NCBI GenBank assembly: GCA_949288715.1
Contig: CASELH010000024.1
Location: forward strand, 1 to 48,837
Length of the DNA: 48,837 nucleotides
Source: an uncultured Bacteroides sp.
Lineage (GTDB): Bacteria > Bacteroidota > Bacteroidia > Bacteroidales > Bacteroidaceae
Reading direction: 5' to 3'
Each line of letters begins with the position of its first letter. The stretch's first letter is position 1. Below the pieces are notes generated by a model. It saw only the letters and a list, made by a program, of their open reading frames with translations, had not been told where the DNA came from and searched no databases. This document shows, in pieces, positions 16,651 to 25,246 of the stretch. The translations under genes and the position numbers were made by a program.

Positions 16651-19377
16651 ATGGACAAGAAAAGAGTTTATACCTTTGGAAACGGCCAAGCAGAAGGCAA
16701 AGCCGACATGCGTAACCTGCTGGGCGGAAAAGGTGCCAATCTGGCGGAAATGAACCTCATCGGTGTACCCGTACCGCCGGGCTTCACCATCACCACCGAA
16801 GTTTGTACGGAATATTACGAAATGGGCAAAGACAAAGTAGTGGCTTTGCTGAAGGACGAAGTGGAAAACGCCATCAAGCACGTGGAGACGCTGATGCGTT
16901 CCAAGTTTGGCGACGTGGAAAACCCGCTGCTCGTATCCGTACGTTCGGGAGCCCGCGCCTCCATGCCCGGCATGATGGACACCATCCTCAACCTCGGCCT
17001 CAACGACGAGGTGGTGGAAGGCCTTGCCCGCAAGACCGGCAACGCACGCTTCGCATGGGATTCTTACCGCCGCTTCGTACAAATGTATGGCGACGTGGTA
17101 TTGGGAATGAAGCCCGCCAACAAGGAAGAAATAGACCCCTTTGAGGCCATCATCGAAGACGTGAAGCACGCCAAAGGTGTGAAGCTGGACAATGAGCTGG
17201 AAGTAGAAGACCTGAAAACTTTGGTAAAACGCTTCAAGGCAGCCGTGAAGGAACGCACCGGACAAGACTTCCCTGCATGTGCATACGAACAATTGTGGGG
17301 CGCCATCTGCGCCGTGTTCCGCTCGTGGATGAACGAACGCGCCATCCTCTACCGCAAAATGGAAGGCATACCCGATGAATGGGGCACAGCCGTAAGCGTG
17401 CAGGCCATGGTGTTTGGCAACATGGGCAACACCTCGGCCACAGGCGTATGCTTCAGCCGCGACGCCGCTACAGGCGAAGACTTGTTTAACGGCGAATACC
17501 TCATCAACGCCCAAGGCGAAGACGTGGTGGCCGGTATCCGTACACCGCAACAAATCACCAAGATAGGCTCGCAACGTTGGGCCAAACTGGCAGGCATCAG
17601 CGAAGAAGAGCGCGTAGCCAAATACCCCTCCATGGAAGAGGCCATGCCCGAAATATACCAGGAACTGGATGCCTTGCAAACCAAACTGGAAAACCACTAC
17701 CGCGACATGCAGGACATGGAGTTTACCGTGCAGGAAGGCAAGCTGTGGTTCTTGCAGACCCGCAACGGCAAGCGCACCGGCGCCGCCATGGTGAAGATTG
17801 CCATGGACTTGCTGCGCCAAGGCATGATTGGCGAAAAGACCGCGCTGATGCGCTGCGAGCCCAACAAACTGGACGAGTTGCTTCACCCAGTATTCGACAA
17901 AGGAGCCCTGAAGCAAGCCAAGGTACTGACACGAGGGCTGCCGGCCTCTCCGGGAGCTGCATGCGGACAGATTGTATTCTTTGCCGAAGACGCTGCCGAA
18001 TGGCGTGCTGCCGGGAAACGCGTGGTGATGGTGCGCATCGAAACCTCACCCGAAGACCTTGCCGGCATGACCGTGGCTGAAGGTATCCTCACCGCACGCG
18101 GAGGCATGACCTCACACGCAGCCGTAGTGGCTCGCGGCATGGGCAAGTGCTGCGTATCGGGAGCCGGGGCGCTGAACATTGACTACAAGGAACGCACCGT
18201 AGAAGTGGACGGCGTGAAGCTGAAAGAAGGTGACTTCATCTCGCTGAATGGAAGCACGGGCGAAGTGTACCAAGGCGAAGTGGAGACCAAGGCCGCTGAA
18301 CTCTCGGGAGATTTTGCCGAACTGATGAAACTGGCCGACAAATACACCCGCTTGCAAGTGCGCACCAACGCCGACACTCCGCACGACGCCCAAGTGGCAC
18401 GTAGCTTTGGCGCCGTGGGCATCGGGCTGTGCCGCACAGAGCACATGTTCTTCGAAGGCGAAAAAATCAAGGCCATGCGCGAAATGATTCTTGCTGAAGA
18501 CGCAGAAGGGCGCAACAAGGCTCTGGCAAAAATCCTGCCCTACCAGCAAGCCGACTTCAAAGGCATCTTCCGTGTCATGGAGGGCTGCCCGGTCACCGTG
18601 CGTCTGCTAGACCCGCCCTTGCACGAATTCGTTCCCCACGACCAGAAAGGCCAGCAAGACATGGCGGAGGCCATGGGCGTAAGCCTGGAGTACATCAAGC
18701 AGCGTGTAGACTCACTCTGCGAGCATAACCCCATGCTGGGACACCGCGGATGCCGCTTGGGCAACACCTACCCCGAAATCACGCAGATGCAGACGCGTGC
18801 CATCCTGGGCGCCGCCCTCGAACTGAAGAAGGAAGGCATAGAGACGCATCCCGAAATCATGGTACCGCTGACGGGCATCTTGTACGAATTCCAGCAGCAA
18901 GAGCAAGTCATCCGCGCCGAAGCCGCCAAGCTGTTTGCCGAAGTGGGCGACAGCATAGACTTCAAGGTGGGCACCATGATTGAAGTGCCGCGCGCCGCCC
19001 TGACAGCAGACCGCATCGCATCGTCGGCCGAGTTCTTCTCATTCGGCACCAACGACCTGACGCAGATGACCTTCGGGTACTCGCGCGATGACATTGCCTC
19101 CTTCCTGCCCGTCTACCTGGAAAAGAAGATTCTGAAGGTAGACCCCTTCCAGGTGCTCGACCAGAACGGCGTAGGCCAACTGATACGCATGGCCACCGAG
19201 AAAGGCCGTGCCGTGCGCCCCGACTTGAAGTGCGGCATTTGCGGCGAACACGGCGGCGAGCCTTCATCCGTGAAGTTCTGCCACAAGGTAGGTTTGAACT
19301 ACGTCAGCTGCTCTCCCTACCGCGTGCCTATTGCCCGGCTGGCTGCGGCGCAGGCTGCGGTGGAAGACGCCATGTAA
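16651..19377 (+). CDS. ppdK: Pyruvate, phosphate dikinase
   Basis: Reversibly converts pyruvate, ATP and phosphate to phosphoenolpyruvate, AMP and diphosphate in the cytoplasm, linking glycolysis and gluconeogenesis in anaerobes. The 908 residues show all three domains: N-terminal ATP-grasp (MDKKRVYTFGNG, LGGKGANLAEM, VSVRSGARASMPGMMDT), the central phosphohistidine domain with GGMTSHAAVVARGMG (His489 is the phosphorylated residue), and the C-terminal PEP/pyruvate barrel (GIGLCRTEHMF, SFGTNDLTQMTFG, CGICGEHGG with the catalytic Cys, and NYVSCSPYRVPIARLAAAQA). PEP synthase is excluded by length and by the VSVRSGA and CGICGEHGG contexts. It is transcribed from its own promoter and followed by a long hairpin element. 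Confidence 0.97.
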   Translation: MDKKRVYTFGNGQAEGKADMRNLLGGKGANLAEMNLIGVPVPPGFTITTEVCTEYYEMGKDKVVALLKDEVENAIKHVETLMRSKFGDVENPLLVSVRSGARASMPGMMDTILNLGLNDEVVEGLARKTGNARFAWDSYRRFVQMYGDVVLGMKPANKEEIDPFEAIIEDVKHAKGVKLDNELEVEDLKTLVKRFKAAVKERTGQDFPACAYEQLWGAICAVFRSWMNERAILYRKMEGIPDEWGTAVSVQAMVFGNMGNTSATGVCFSRDAATGEDLFNGEYLINAQGEDVVAGIRTPQQITKIGSQRWAKLAGISEEERVAKYPSMEEAMPEIYQELDALQTKLENHYRDMQDMEFTVQEGKLWFLQTRNGKRTGAAMVKIAMDLLRQGMIGEKTALMRCEPNKLDELLHPVFDKGALKQAKVLTRGLPASPGAACGQIVFFAEDAAEWRAAGKRVVMVRIETSPEDLAGMTVAEGILTARGGMTSHAAVVARGMGKCCVSGAGALNIDYKERTVEVDGVKLKEGDFISLNGSTGEVYQGEVETKAAELSGDFAELMKLADKYTRLQVRTNADTPHDAQVARSFGAVGIGLCRTEHMFFEGEKIKAMREMILAEDAEGRNKALAKILPYQQADFKGIFRVMEGCPVTVRLLDPPLHEFVPHDQKGQQDMAEAMGVSLEYIKQRVDSLCEHNPMLGHRGCRLGNTYPEITQMQTRAILGAALELKKEGIETHPEIMVPLTGILYEFQQQEQVIRAEAAKLFAEVGDSIDFKVGTMIEVPRAALTADRIASSAEFFSFGTNDLTQMTFGYSRDDIASFLPVYLEKKILKVDPFQVLDQNGVGQLIRMATEKGRAVRPDLKCGICGEHGGEPSSVKFCHKVGLNYVSCSPYRVPIARLAAAQAAVEDAM

Positions 19378-19396
19378 ACCATAATTAATCACCGGT

Positions 19397-19550
19397 TTGG
19401 GGGTGTGTCAAAATGCAGAATGACTATCATCTTGTCATTCTGAGCGTAAGCGAAGAATCTCCTAAAAGCGTAAATAAACGGGAGATCCTTCACTTCGTTC
19501 AGGATGACAGAGCAAAACGATAGTTGAAACTCATATTGACACACCCCCAA
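19397..19550. repeat. Dispersed hairpin repeat, copy 1
   Basis: A 154-nt palindromic element between ppdK and ispE. The outer arms TTGGGGGTGTGTCAAAATG and CATATTGACACACCCCCAA pair over 19 positions with one mismatch. Inside, GTCATTCTGAGCG..GAAGAATCTCC pairs with GGAGATCCTTC..TTCAGGATGAC. The inner part is nearly identical to the copy at 26503-26653 while the outer arms differ. It may end the ppdK transcript; no T-run or ispE promoter was recognised between it and ispE. Confidence 0.8.
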
Positions 19551-19577
19551 TTTCATTGCAACAGAGGCACAAGACAC

Positions 19578-20450
19578 ATGATTACTTTTCCAAACGCTAA
19601 GATAAACCTGGGGCTGAACATCGTGAGGAAACGCCCCGACGGCTACCACGACCTGGAGACCGTGTTTTACCCCGTCCCCATAGAAGATGCCCTGGAGGTG
19701 ACCCCGCGAAAGGAGGCGGAAGGCGGGAAATGCCGCCTGCGACAAAGCGGCATGGCCATAGCAGGCAATGCGGACGACAACCTCGTGGTAAAGGCTTACC
19801 GGCTGCTGGACGCAGACTTCGGCCTCCCGCCGGTGGATGTCCACCTGTACAAGCACATCCCCTCGGGTGCCGGGCTGGGGGGAGGTTCGGCCGATGCCGC
19901 CTTCATGCTGAAGATGCTGAACGAGCTCTTTGCTCTCGGCCTGACAGTGGAGCAGCTGGAGGCCTACGCCACACGGCTGGGGGCCGACTGCGCCTTCTTC
20001 ATAGGCAACCGGCCCACCTACGCCGAAGGCATAGGCAATGTGTTTACCCCCATCCCCCTCTCGCTGGAGGGCTACTGGATAGGCATCGTGAAGCCCGACA
20101 TCTTTGTATCCACCCGCGAGGCCTTTGCCCGCGTCGTCCCCCGGCAGCCGGAAGTGTCGCTGCAAGACGTGGTGGCCCGCCCCGTAGAGACGTGGAGGGA
20201 GCTGATGGCCAACGACTTCGAGGCCAGCGTATTCCCCCAATACCCCGCCATTGCCGACATCAAGCAGGAGCTGTACCGCCTGGGGGCCGTCTACGCCTCG
20301 ATGAGCGGCTCGGGCTCGGCCGTCTACGGCCTGTTCAAGAGCCCGGTAGAAGGCTTCTGCCAGCGTTTCAACACCAGCGTGCCGGCGTTCCAAGGCCAGC
20401 TGCATGGATATCCTACCCCACCAAACCAGCCATACTATGCCCGTCATTGA
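19578..20450 (+). CDS. ispE: 4-diphosphocytidyl-2-C-methyl-D-erythritol kinase
   Basis: GHMP kinase that phosphorylates CDP-methylerythritol in the MEP pathway of isoprenoid synthesis. The chosen ATG at 19578 starts [16 protein letters not shown], the standard family N-terminus; an upstream in-frame ATG at 19524 lies in the hairpin repeat. Other motifs are [11 protein letters not shown], the ATP loop [17 protein letters not shown] (about residues 95-110), LGADCAFFI and the C-terminal [12 protein letters not shown]. The 290 residues fit the family. The last 14 bases overlap the start of the following methyltransferase gene, pointing to coupled translation. Confidence 0.96.
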   Translation: MITFPNAKINLGLNIVRKRPDGYHDLETVFYPVPIEDALEVTPRKEAEGGKCRLRQSGMAIAGNADDNLVVKAYRLLDADFGLPPVDVHLYKHIPSGAGLGGGSADAAFMLKMLNELFALGLTVEQLEAYATRLGADCAFFIGNRPTYAEGIGNVFTPIPLSLEGYWIGIVKPDIFVSTREAFARVVPRQPEVSLQDVVARPVETWRELMANDFEASVFPQYPAIADIKQELYRLGAVYASMSGSGSAVYGLFKSPVEGFCQRFNTSVPAFQGQLHGYPTPPNQPYYARH

Positions 20451-21246
20451 ACTCACCTCACTCCAGCAACCCGGGGCAGACGTTTTCAGCACACTCACCG
20501 AAGCCCAGCTGCGCAACCGCCTTGAACCGGACAAAGGCCTGTTCATAGCCGAAAGCCCGAAGGTAATCCGCGTAGCGCTCGATGCGGGATACGCCCCCTT
20601 GTCCCTGCTGTGCGAACGGAAGCACCTGGCAGGCGATGCCGCCGACATCCTGGCCCGCTGCCCCGACATCCCCGTCTACACGGGCGACAGGGAACTGCTG
20701 GCCCGCCTCACCGGCTACACCCTGACACGCGGCGTGCTCTGCGCCATGCGCCGCAAGCCCCTGCCCACCGTGACCGAGGTGTGCCGCGACGCCCGGCGGA
20801 TAGTAATAATAAATGGTGTGGTGGACAGCACCAACATCGGCGCCATCTTCCGCTCGGCGGCGGCGCTGGGCATAGACGCCGTGCTGCTTACGCCCGACTC
20901 GTGCGACCCGCTGAACCGCCGCGCCGTGCGCGTGTCCATGGGCTCGGTGTTCCTGCTGCCGTGGACGTGGATAGCCGCCCCACTCACCGCCACCCTGCAC
21001 CCCCTGGGCTTCCGCCTGGCAGCCATGGCGCTGACCGACGATTCCGTCCCCCTGGACCTGCCCGCACTGAAAGCAGAGCCCCGCCTGGCCATCGTGATGG
21101 GCACCGAGGGCGACGGGCTGCCCCACTCCACCATCAGCGAGGCCGACTACGTGGTGCGCATCCCCATGGCCCACGGCGTGGACTCGCTCAACGTGGCCGC
21201 CGCATCGGCCGTGGCCTTCTGGGAACTGGGGCGAAGAGAACAATAA
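20437..21246 (+). CDS. SpoU/TrmH-family RNA 2'-O-methyltransferase
   Basis: SAM-dependent RNA ribose methyltransferase with a trefoil-knot (SPOUT) fold. The ATG at 20437, inside the end of ispE, gives [13 protein letters not shown], a usual opening; an ATG 33 bases upstream is possible. The N-terminal 100 residues are the substrate-binding extension ([18 protein letters not shown]). The three SpoU motifs are present: [29 protein letters not shown] and [22 protein letters not shown]. The 269-residue length suits the rRNA-modifying TrmH-type group; the exact target cannot be told. It is followed by a palindromic intergenic repeat before rpsP. Confidence 0.92.
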   Translation: MPVIELTSLQQPGADVFSTLTEAQLRNRLEPDKGLFIAESPKVIRVALDAGYAPLSLLCERKHLAGDAADILARCPDIPVYTGDRELLARLTGYTLTRGVLCAMRRKPLPTVTEVCRDARRIVIINGVVDSTNIGAIFRSAAALGIDAVLLTPDSCDPLNRRAVRVSMGSVFLLPWTWIAAPLTATLHPLGFRLAAMALTDDSVPLDLPALKAEPRLAIVMGTEGDGLPHSTISEADYVVRIPMAHGVDSLNVAAASAVAFWELGRREQ

Positions 21247-21287
21247 TGCACATATACGACCTTTTCATTGTAAAAAGGAATTTCTCA

Positions 21288-21394
21288 CCCGCAGATGGCA
21301 CGGATGACACGGATTATTAAGGGCTTCGCCTACGTACTTGTCATAAGTAGAGAAAATATAAAATAAAATCCGTGTCATCTGCGTCATCTGCGGA
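21288..21394. repeat. Palindromic intergenic repeat (CCGCAGATG type)
   Basis: Left arm CCCGCAGATGGCACGGATG followed by ACACGGATT, and right arm AATCCGTGTCATCTGCG followed by TCATCTGCGG, pair over about 27 positions with a few mismatches across a 51-nt loop. From memory, similar CCGCAGATGACGCGGATGA repeats are scattered through Bacteroidales genomes. It fills most of the 259-bp gap between the methyltransferase and the rpsP promoter and may act as the terminator of the former. Confidence 0.7.
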
Positions 21395-21412
21395 TGAAAA
21401 ATGCCTGTAGTC

Positions 21413-21443
21413 TTGCCTGTTCCAAGAAAAAGCCCTACCTTTG
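21413..21443 (+). promoter_or_regulatory. Promoter of rpsP
   Basis: TTG (21413-21415) is followed after 20 nt by TACCTTTG (21436-21443), matching the Bacteroides consensus; rpsP starts 62 nt further on. Confidence 0.7.
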
Positions 21444-21505
21444 CGCCGCTATTACGAGATAGTAGCATTATTCAAATCATTCATTCAAACAAAAAGTTAA
21501 AGTAA

Positions 21506-22048
21506 ATGGCAACAAAAATCAGATTGCAACGTCATGGACGCAAGGGCTACGCCTTCTACTCCATCGTCATTGCAGATGCAAGAGCACCACGTGATGGTAA
21601 GTTTATTGAGAAGATCGGTACCTACAACCCCAACACCGACCCTGCCACTGTAGATTTGAAGTTCGACCGCGCCCTGTACTGGGTGATGACAGGCGCACAA
21701 CCCACCGACACTGCCCGCAACATCCTCTCGCGCGAAGGCGTCTACATGAAGAAGCACCTGCTGGGCGGCGTGGCCAAGGGAGCCTTTGGCGAGGCCGAAG
21801 CCGAAGCCAAGTTTGAGGCTTGGAAGAACAACAAGCAGAACGGACTGGCTGCCCTGAAGGCTAAGAACGACGAGGCCAAGCGCGCCGAAGCCAAGGCACG
21901 CCTCGAGGCCGAGAAGAAAGTGAACGAAGAAAAGGCCAAAGCCCTGGCCGAAAAGAAAGCTGCCGAAGAGGCAGCCAAGGCAGCCGCCGAAGCTCCTGCC
22001 GAAGAGGCCGAAGCCGCTGCCACCGAAGAAGCTCCTGCCGCAGAATAA
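21506..22048 (+). CDS. rpsP: 30S ribosomal protein S16 with long C-terminal extension
   Basis: Component of the small ribosomal subunit. Residues 1-80 are the standard S16 domain ([31 protein letters not shown], then [14 protein letters not shown] and a [12 protein letters not shown] helix). From about residue 90 the protein adds roughly 90 residues of charged, Ala/Glu/Lys-rich helix ending in an acidic AEE/AAE tail; bacterial S16 is usually 80-90 residues in all. Such tails occur in Bacteroidetes S16, so this is a lineage trait and not a frameshift. It is monocistronic, with its own promoter and a strong terminator. Confidence 0.96.
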   Translation: MATKIRLQRHGRKGYAFYSIVIADARAPRDGKFIEKIGTYNPNTDPATVDLKFDRALYWVMTGAQPTDTARNILSREGVYMKKHLLGGVAKGAFGEAEAEAKFEAWKNNKQNGLAALKAKNDEAKRAEAKARLEAEKKVNEEKAKALAEKKAAEEAAKAAAEAPAEEAEAAATEEAPAAE

Positions 22049-22093
22049 GGCGTGCCGGGACACCTTCTTCACTATAGGGATTAAAACTAACGG

Positions 22094-22140
22094 AAATCCC
22101 CTCCGCACTCTGTTGTGTGTGCGGAGGGGATTTTTCTTTT
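22094..22140 (+). terminator. Intrinsic terminator of rpsP
   Basis: A 15-bp stem (AAATCCCCTCCGCAC with GTGCGGAGGGGATTT) is followed by TTTTCTTTT, a textbook rho-independent terminator 45 bp after the rpsP stop. Confidence 0.93.
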
Positions 22141-22199
22141 TATTACCATAAGAACGCCGAATTCTTCATTCTTCGTTCTTCATTCTTCATTCAGAAGAT

Positions 22200-22709
22200 T
22201 TACCCCAGCTGGTGGTCCCCGTCGTCCTCGCCCGTGCCGGGTGTGGTGGTGGTGCCTCCCTGGCCGGTGGCCTGGTAGAAGTCGGCGCGGGTGGCGTAGC
22301 TGATGCCGTCCTTGATGACGCCGCCGTCCTCAAACTCAATGTTCTGGCGGATGCGGTCGCGCAGCTCTTTGGAGGGCACAAAAACGGGGCGCACGTCGTA
22401 AATCATCTCCTTCGCGTTGAAGTCCTGCACCGTGTCGGCCCCCTTGCTCTTGAAGGTGAGGCGGAAGTAGCCCAGTCCGGGCAGCGTGACGGTGTGCCCC
22501 TGCAGCAGCTGCTGGGGGATGAAGTTACCCAGCAGGTCGAGCGCGGCCTCCAGCTCGATGGGGGCCAGCGTGGTGTTCTGGGTGGCTGCCTTGGTCATGG
22601 CCTTGCCGCTGAGCGGGGTCTCGCTCTGCGTGGTGCCGTACCATTTCTTGGGGGCAGACTTGTCCCGGGGGTCGCTACTTTTTTCATACACTTTACATTT
22701 TAAACCCAT
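22200..22709 (-). CDS. HU-like DNA-binding protein
   Basis: A 169-residue protein of the Bacteroidetes HU-like group. Residues 1-125 contain the HU-type fold: an N-terminal strand segment (MGLKCKVYEKSS), helices with LAPIELEAALDLLGNFIPQ, then the arm region HTVTLPGLGYFRLTFKSKG and VRPVFVPSKELRDRI, corresponding to the nucleic-acid-binding arms of HU. A tail of about 30 residues rich in Gly, Thr and Asp follows (about 145-169) and is probably disordered. It likely binds DNA as a dimer and may shape the nucleoid. The gene has an unusually strong Shine-Dalgarno site and lies beside array D. Confidence 0.85.
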   Translation of the reverse strand: MGLKCKVYEKSSDPRDKSAPKKWYGTTQSETPLSGKAMTKAATQNTTLAPIELEAALDLLGNFIPQQLLQGHTVTLPGLGYFRLTFKSKGADTVQDFNAKEMIYDVRPVFVPSKELRDRIRQNIEFEDGGVIKDGISYATRADFYQATGQGGTTTTPGTGEDDGDHQLG

Positions 22710-22713
22710 AAAT

Positions 22714-22720
22714 ACCTCCT
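22714..22720 (-). promoter_or_regulatory. Strong Shine-Dalgarno site of the HU-like gene
   Basis: On the minus strand AGGAGGT lies four bases before the ATG at 22709. Bacteroidales genes, including most in this window, usually lack such a strong match, so this gene may be translated efficiently. Confidence 0.7.
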
Positions 22721-22765
22721 TTTTTTAAATGAATAAAATCGTGAATCAATTAGGTTATATGCTTG

Positions 22766-22880
22766 GTCGAATCGAGGTCTAGAGGTCGGCCTTACCGAGG
22801 TCTAGACCTCAATGCTGCCGAGGTCTAGAGCTCACTTGCCCCGAGGTCTAGAGGTCGATGCGGTCGAGGTCTAGACCTCG
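22766..22880. repeat. 23-nt tandem array D (GAGGTCTAGACCTC)
   Basis: Five copies of CGAGGTCTAGA(G/C)(G/C)TC start at 22773, 22796, 22819, 22842 and 22865, an exact 23-nt period. Two copies hold the perfect 14-bp palindrome GAGGTCTAGACCTC; the others vary in the last bases. The 8-9 bases between copies are not conserved. The array occupies most of the gap between the collagen-like gene's 3' end and the HU-like gene's start, both on the minus strand. Confidence 0.88.
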
Positions 22881-22895
22881 ATTCGGACAGGTTAT

Positions 22896-25220
22896 TCAGT
22901 TGCCTTGCGATGATGCTATAATCAAGGGAAGGTCGTCCTTCGTCTCTGCGTCGATGTTCTCCACGTACTGCCAGTCTGTATCGGACAGGGCAGAGTTCAT
23001 GGCGGACAGGGCGGCGGACCAGGTGATGGTAGTACCATCTACGTTGATTGTGCATGCATTATAAGAGTCCGGAGTCGTGCCGCTTCCATAAAGCGGTTTA
23101 GTCACACCACTCTTTTTCTCCCAATAGCAAGCGGTAATAATCTCTCGATTGCCATATACATTTCTTCCGATAATGCCACCTCCATTCTGGTTTGGAAAAC
23201 CTTTAATCACAGAGTAGCAAGCAACGACACGACCAGCCGAATTTTGTCCGGCAATCCCACCCGCATATAAACAACTGCCGCTAAGTTCGCAAGCAGCATA
23301 GCAAGCGATAATGCCCCCATTCACCACATTACTCTTATTGGATCCTGTATATCCGGCAATTCCTCCTATTGTCAAATTCTGAACTGTAGATTTATTATCC
23401 AGCTTTCCGGAGAAGGTACTTGCGGTTATCGTTCCGCCATAATTGTATCCGACCAATCCGCCCGCTCTTGTATAGTCTTCCGTTATAGAGACCTCTACCG
23501 TTCCGGTAACGGAACATTCCCTTATCTCTGCTATCCCATTATCTTCTAAATAATTGCTTCCTACCAATGCACCGGCATTACTAGAACTGGAAATACTCAT
23601 CGTTCCACTTACATGGCAATTCTCAAGTAGTCCCTGGTTTTGCCCCACGAACGCACCGGCATTGCTTCCTCCTTCAATCGCGACATTCTCAATAGAAAGG
23701 TTCTTCACCGTACCTCTATTATGCCCAATAAAGCCTACCATCAGTTTCGTGTCTGTTGTGTTTATGCTTAAATTAGAGATGATTTTATTGTTCCCATCAA
23801 ACGTACCACGGAACGGTTTGCCTAATGCTATCGCACCGCTTTGGGTATATCCTATCGGGGTCCACTCCACACCGTTTAAATCTACATCATCAGTCAGCTT
23901 GAAGTATGCGCCTTCGTAATCTTCGCCTTGATTAACCTGTTCCGCCAAGTACACCAATTCTGGTATAGAAGAAAGCGTATAGGGGGAATCTACAGTTCCC
24001 TCTCCGATAAAGTTATTTTGTGCCAGCGTTAATCTATATGTTTCTATTACCCGTCCATTATCCATCAACGTTACTTCCAGCAGGGCTTCACTGCCAATGA
24101 TACCTGTTGTAGCGATAGTCCCGTTCTCCGCGTTTGCCGACCATCCTTCGCCTTCCAGTATCCGTGCCGAAACTTCAGCAGTTGCAGGGCTGTAGGTCAA
24201 GGCGCCGTCTGCCAGGTCTATCGCCTGCGTCAGGTCGGTCAATACCGTGCCGCCCAGCGAGAAGGTCAATGAGTTTTGATACTTTTGCACCGTAAATGTT
24301 GTGCCGTCGGACAAGGTGAATTCAACATAGTCGCCTTTATCGGTCACATCCTTGAAGAAACTGTCGCCTTTCGGGCCTACAGGACCTGTAGGGCCTTGTG
24401 GGCCACGGTTGCCATCATCACCATCCTCTCCGCTGATGCGGTACCACGTCTTCCCTTCGTCTACGCTGAGGTACCAAGCGGTGCTGTCGGGCCTGCTTTG
24501 CTCCCTGCCGTCGAGGCCGTAGTAAGTACCACCGGCAAGCTTGCTACCCAGGCTGATTTGCGGCACGGGGGCGGGAGCACCGGGTTGGCCATCCTGGCCG
24601 TCTTGCCCGTCTTCACCATCCTGGCCAGGCTTACCGTCTGCTCCGGGTTTACCGTCGGAACCTGGCTTGCCGTCTTGGCCGTCCTCGCCATCTTGCCCGT
24701 CAAGGCCATTGGCGCGGATGGGATTGCCCTGCGGGTCAAGCATCAACTCGCCGTCCAGCGTCCAGTACCAGTTGCCATCGGCCTCCTGGGTCAGGCCTAT
24801 CTGCGGGGTGTAGCCGTCCTGGCCATCTTGCCCGGCCTGACCGTCTTCTCCCTTGTCACCCTTCTCTCCATGATAGATGACGATGGGGTCGCTGTGCAGG
24901 AAGGTGATGGTGTAGCCCACCTCCTTGCCACCCTCCAGGTAGGGAGTGACGGAAGTGATGTAGTCGGTGGTGTTGATAAGTTCGTAGAGGGACTGGATGT
25001 TGTGGTTCACCTCGTTTTGCCACTCTTCGAGGGCGGCGAGGCGCTGTTCAAGGTCGTTCACCGTGTCCCACAGGGCCGTGTCGTCGTAGTCGTCCTGGCA
25101 GGAGGTGAACAGCGGGGCTGCAAGAAAGCAGGCAGCGAAGCTGGACAAGGCCGCGTAGCGACCCATCTTCTTTGCTAAGGATGGGAGTAGACTCCCTTTC
25201 TTGTGTTGATACATGTTCAT
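22896..25220 (-). CDS. Collagen-like and GLUG-repeat surface lipoprotein
   Basis: A 774-residue exported protein with a lipoprotein signal ending in LFTSC (Cys41). Residues 48-80 look like a short coiled coil (LEQRLAALEEWQNEV). Three Gly-X-Y collagen-like blocks follow: about 118-137 (GEKGDKGEDGQAG), 172-214 (15 triplets, rich in GQDG, GED and GKPG) and 264-287 (GNRGPQGPTGPVGPKG), separated by small beta-rich segments of the kind found in Bacteroides DUF4988 proteins. From about 420 on come GLUG-type repeats (AGALVGSN, AGGLVGYNYGG, GGIAGYTGSN, GGIIGRN) predicted to form a beta-helix. It is probably surface-exposed and binds a polymer or partner; no catalytic residues are recognised. A consensus promoter lies upstream. 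Confidence 0.88.
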   Translation of the reverse strand: MNMYQHKKGSLLPSLAKKMGRYAALSSFAACFLAAPLFTSCQDDYDDTALWDTVNDLEQRLAALEEWQNEVNHNIQSLYELINTTDYITSVTPYLEGGKEVGYTITFLHSDPIVIYHGEKGDKGEDGQAGQDGQDGYTPQIGLTQEADGNWYWTLDGELMLDPQGNPIRANGLDGQDGEDGQDGKPGSDGKPGADGKPGQDGEDGQDGQDGQPGAPAPVPQISLGSKLAGGTYYGLDGREQSRPDSTAWYLSVDEGKTWYRISGEDGDDGNRGPQGPTGPVGPKGDSFFKDVTDKGDYVEFTLSDGTTFTVQKYQNSLTFSLGGTVLTDLTQAIDLADGALTYSPATAEVSARILEGEGWSANAENGTIATTGIIGSEALLEVTLMDNGRVIETYRLTLAQNNFIGEGTVDSPYTLSSIPELVYLAEQVNQGEDYEGAYFKLTDDVDLNGVEWTPIGYTQSGAIALGKPFRGTFDGNNKIISNLSINTTDTKLMVGFIGHNRGTVKNLSIENVAIEGGSNAGAFVGQNQGLLENCHVSGTMSISSSSNAGALVGSNYLEDNGIAEIRECSVTGTVEVSITEDYTRAGGLVGYNYGGTITASTFSGKLDNKSTVQNLTIGGIAGYTGSNKSNVVNGGIIACYAACELSGSCLYAGGIAGQNSAGRVVACYSVIKGFPNQNGGGIIGRNVYGNREIITACYWEKKSGVTKPLYGSGTTPDSYNACTINVDGTTITWSAALSAMNSALSDTDWQYVENIDAETKDDLPLIIASSQGN

Positions 25221-25246
25221 TTTATTTATGTTTCTTCAATTTCAGA

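Noticed and set aside
16483-17916. 477-codon minus-strand frame opposite ppdK
   Set aside because: Antisense of the ATP-grasp domain of PPDK; composition typical of shadow frames.
19397-19550. Insertion sequence or MITE with terminal inverted repeats
   Set aside because: No transposase, no clear target duplication, and the outer arms differ between the two copies, unlike true transposon ends. A mobile origin is not fully excluded.
23554-23919. Plus-strand frame within the GLUG region
   Set aside because: Antisense of the beta-helix repeats; Pro/Ala/Leu pattern mirrors the Gly/Asn/Ser repeats of the real protein.
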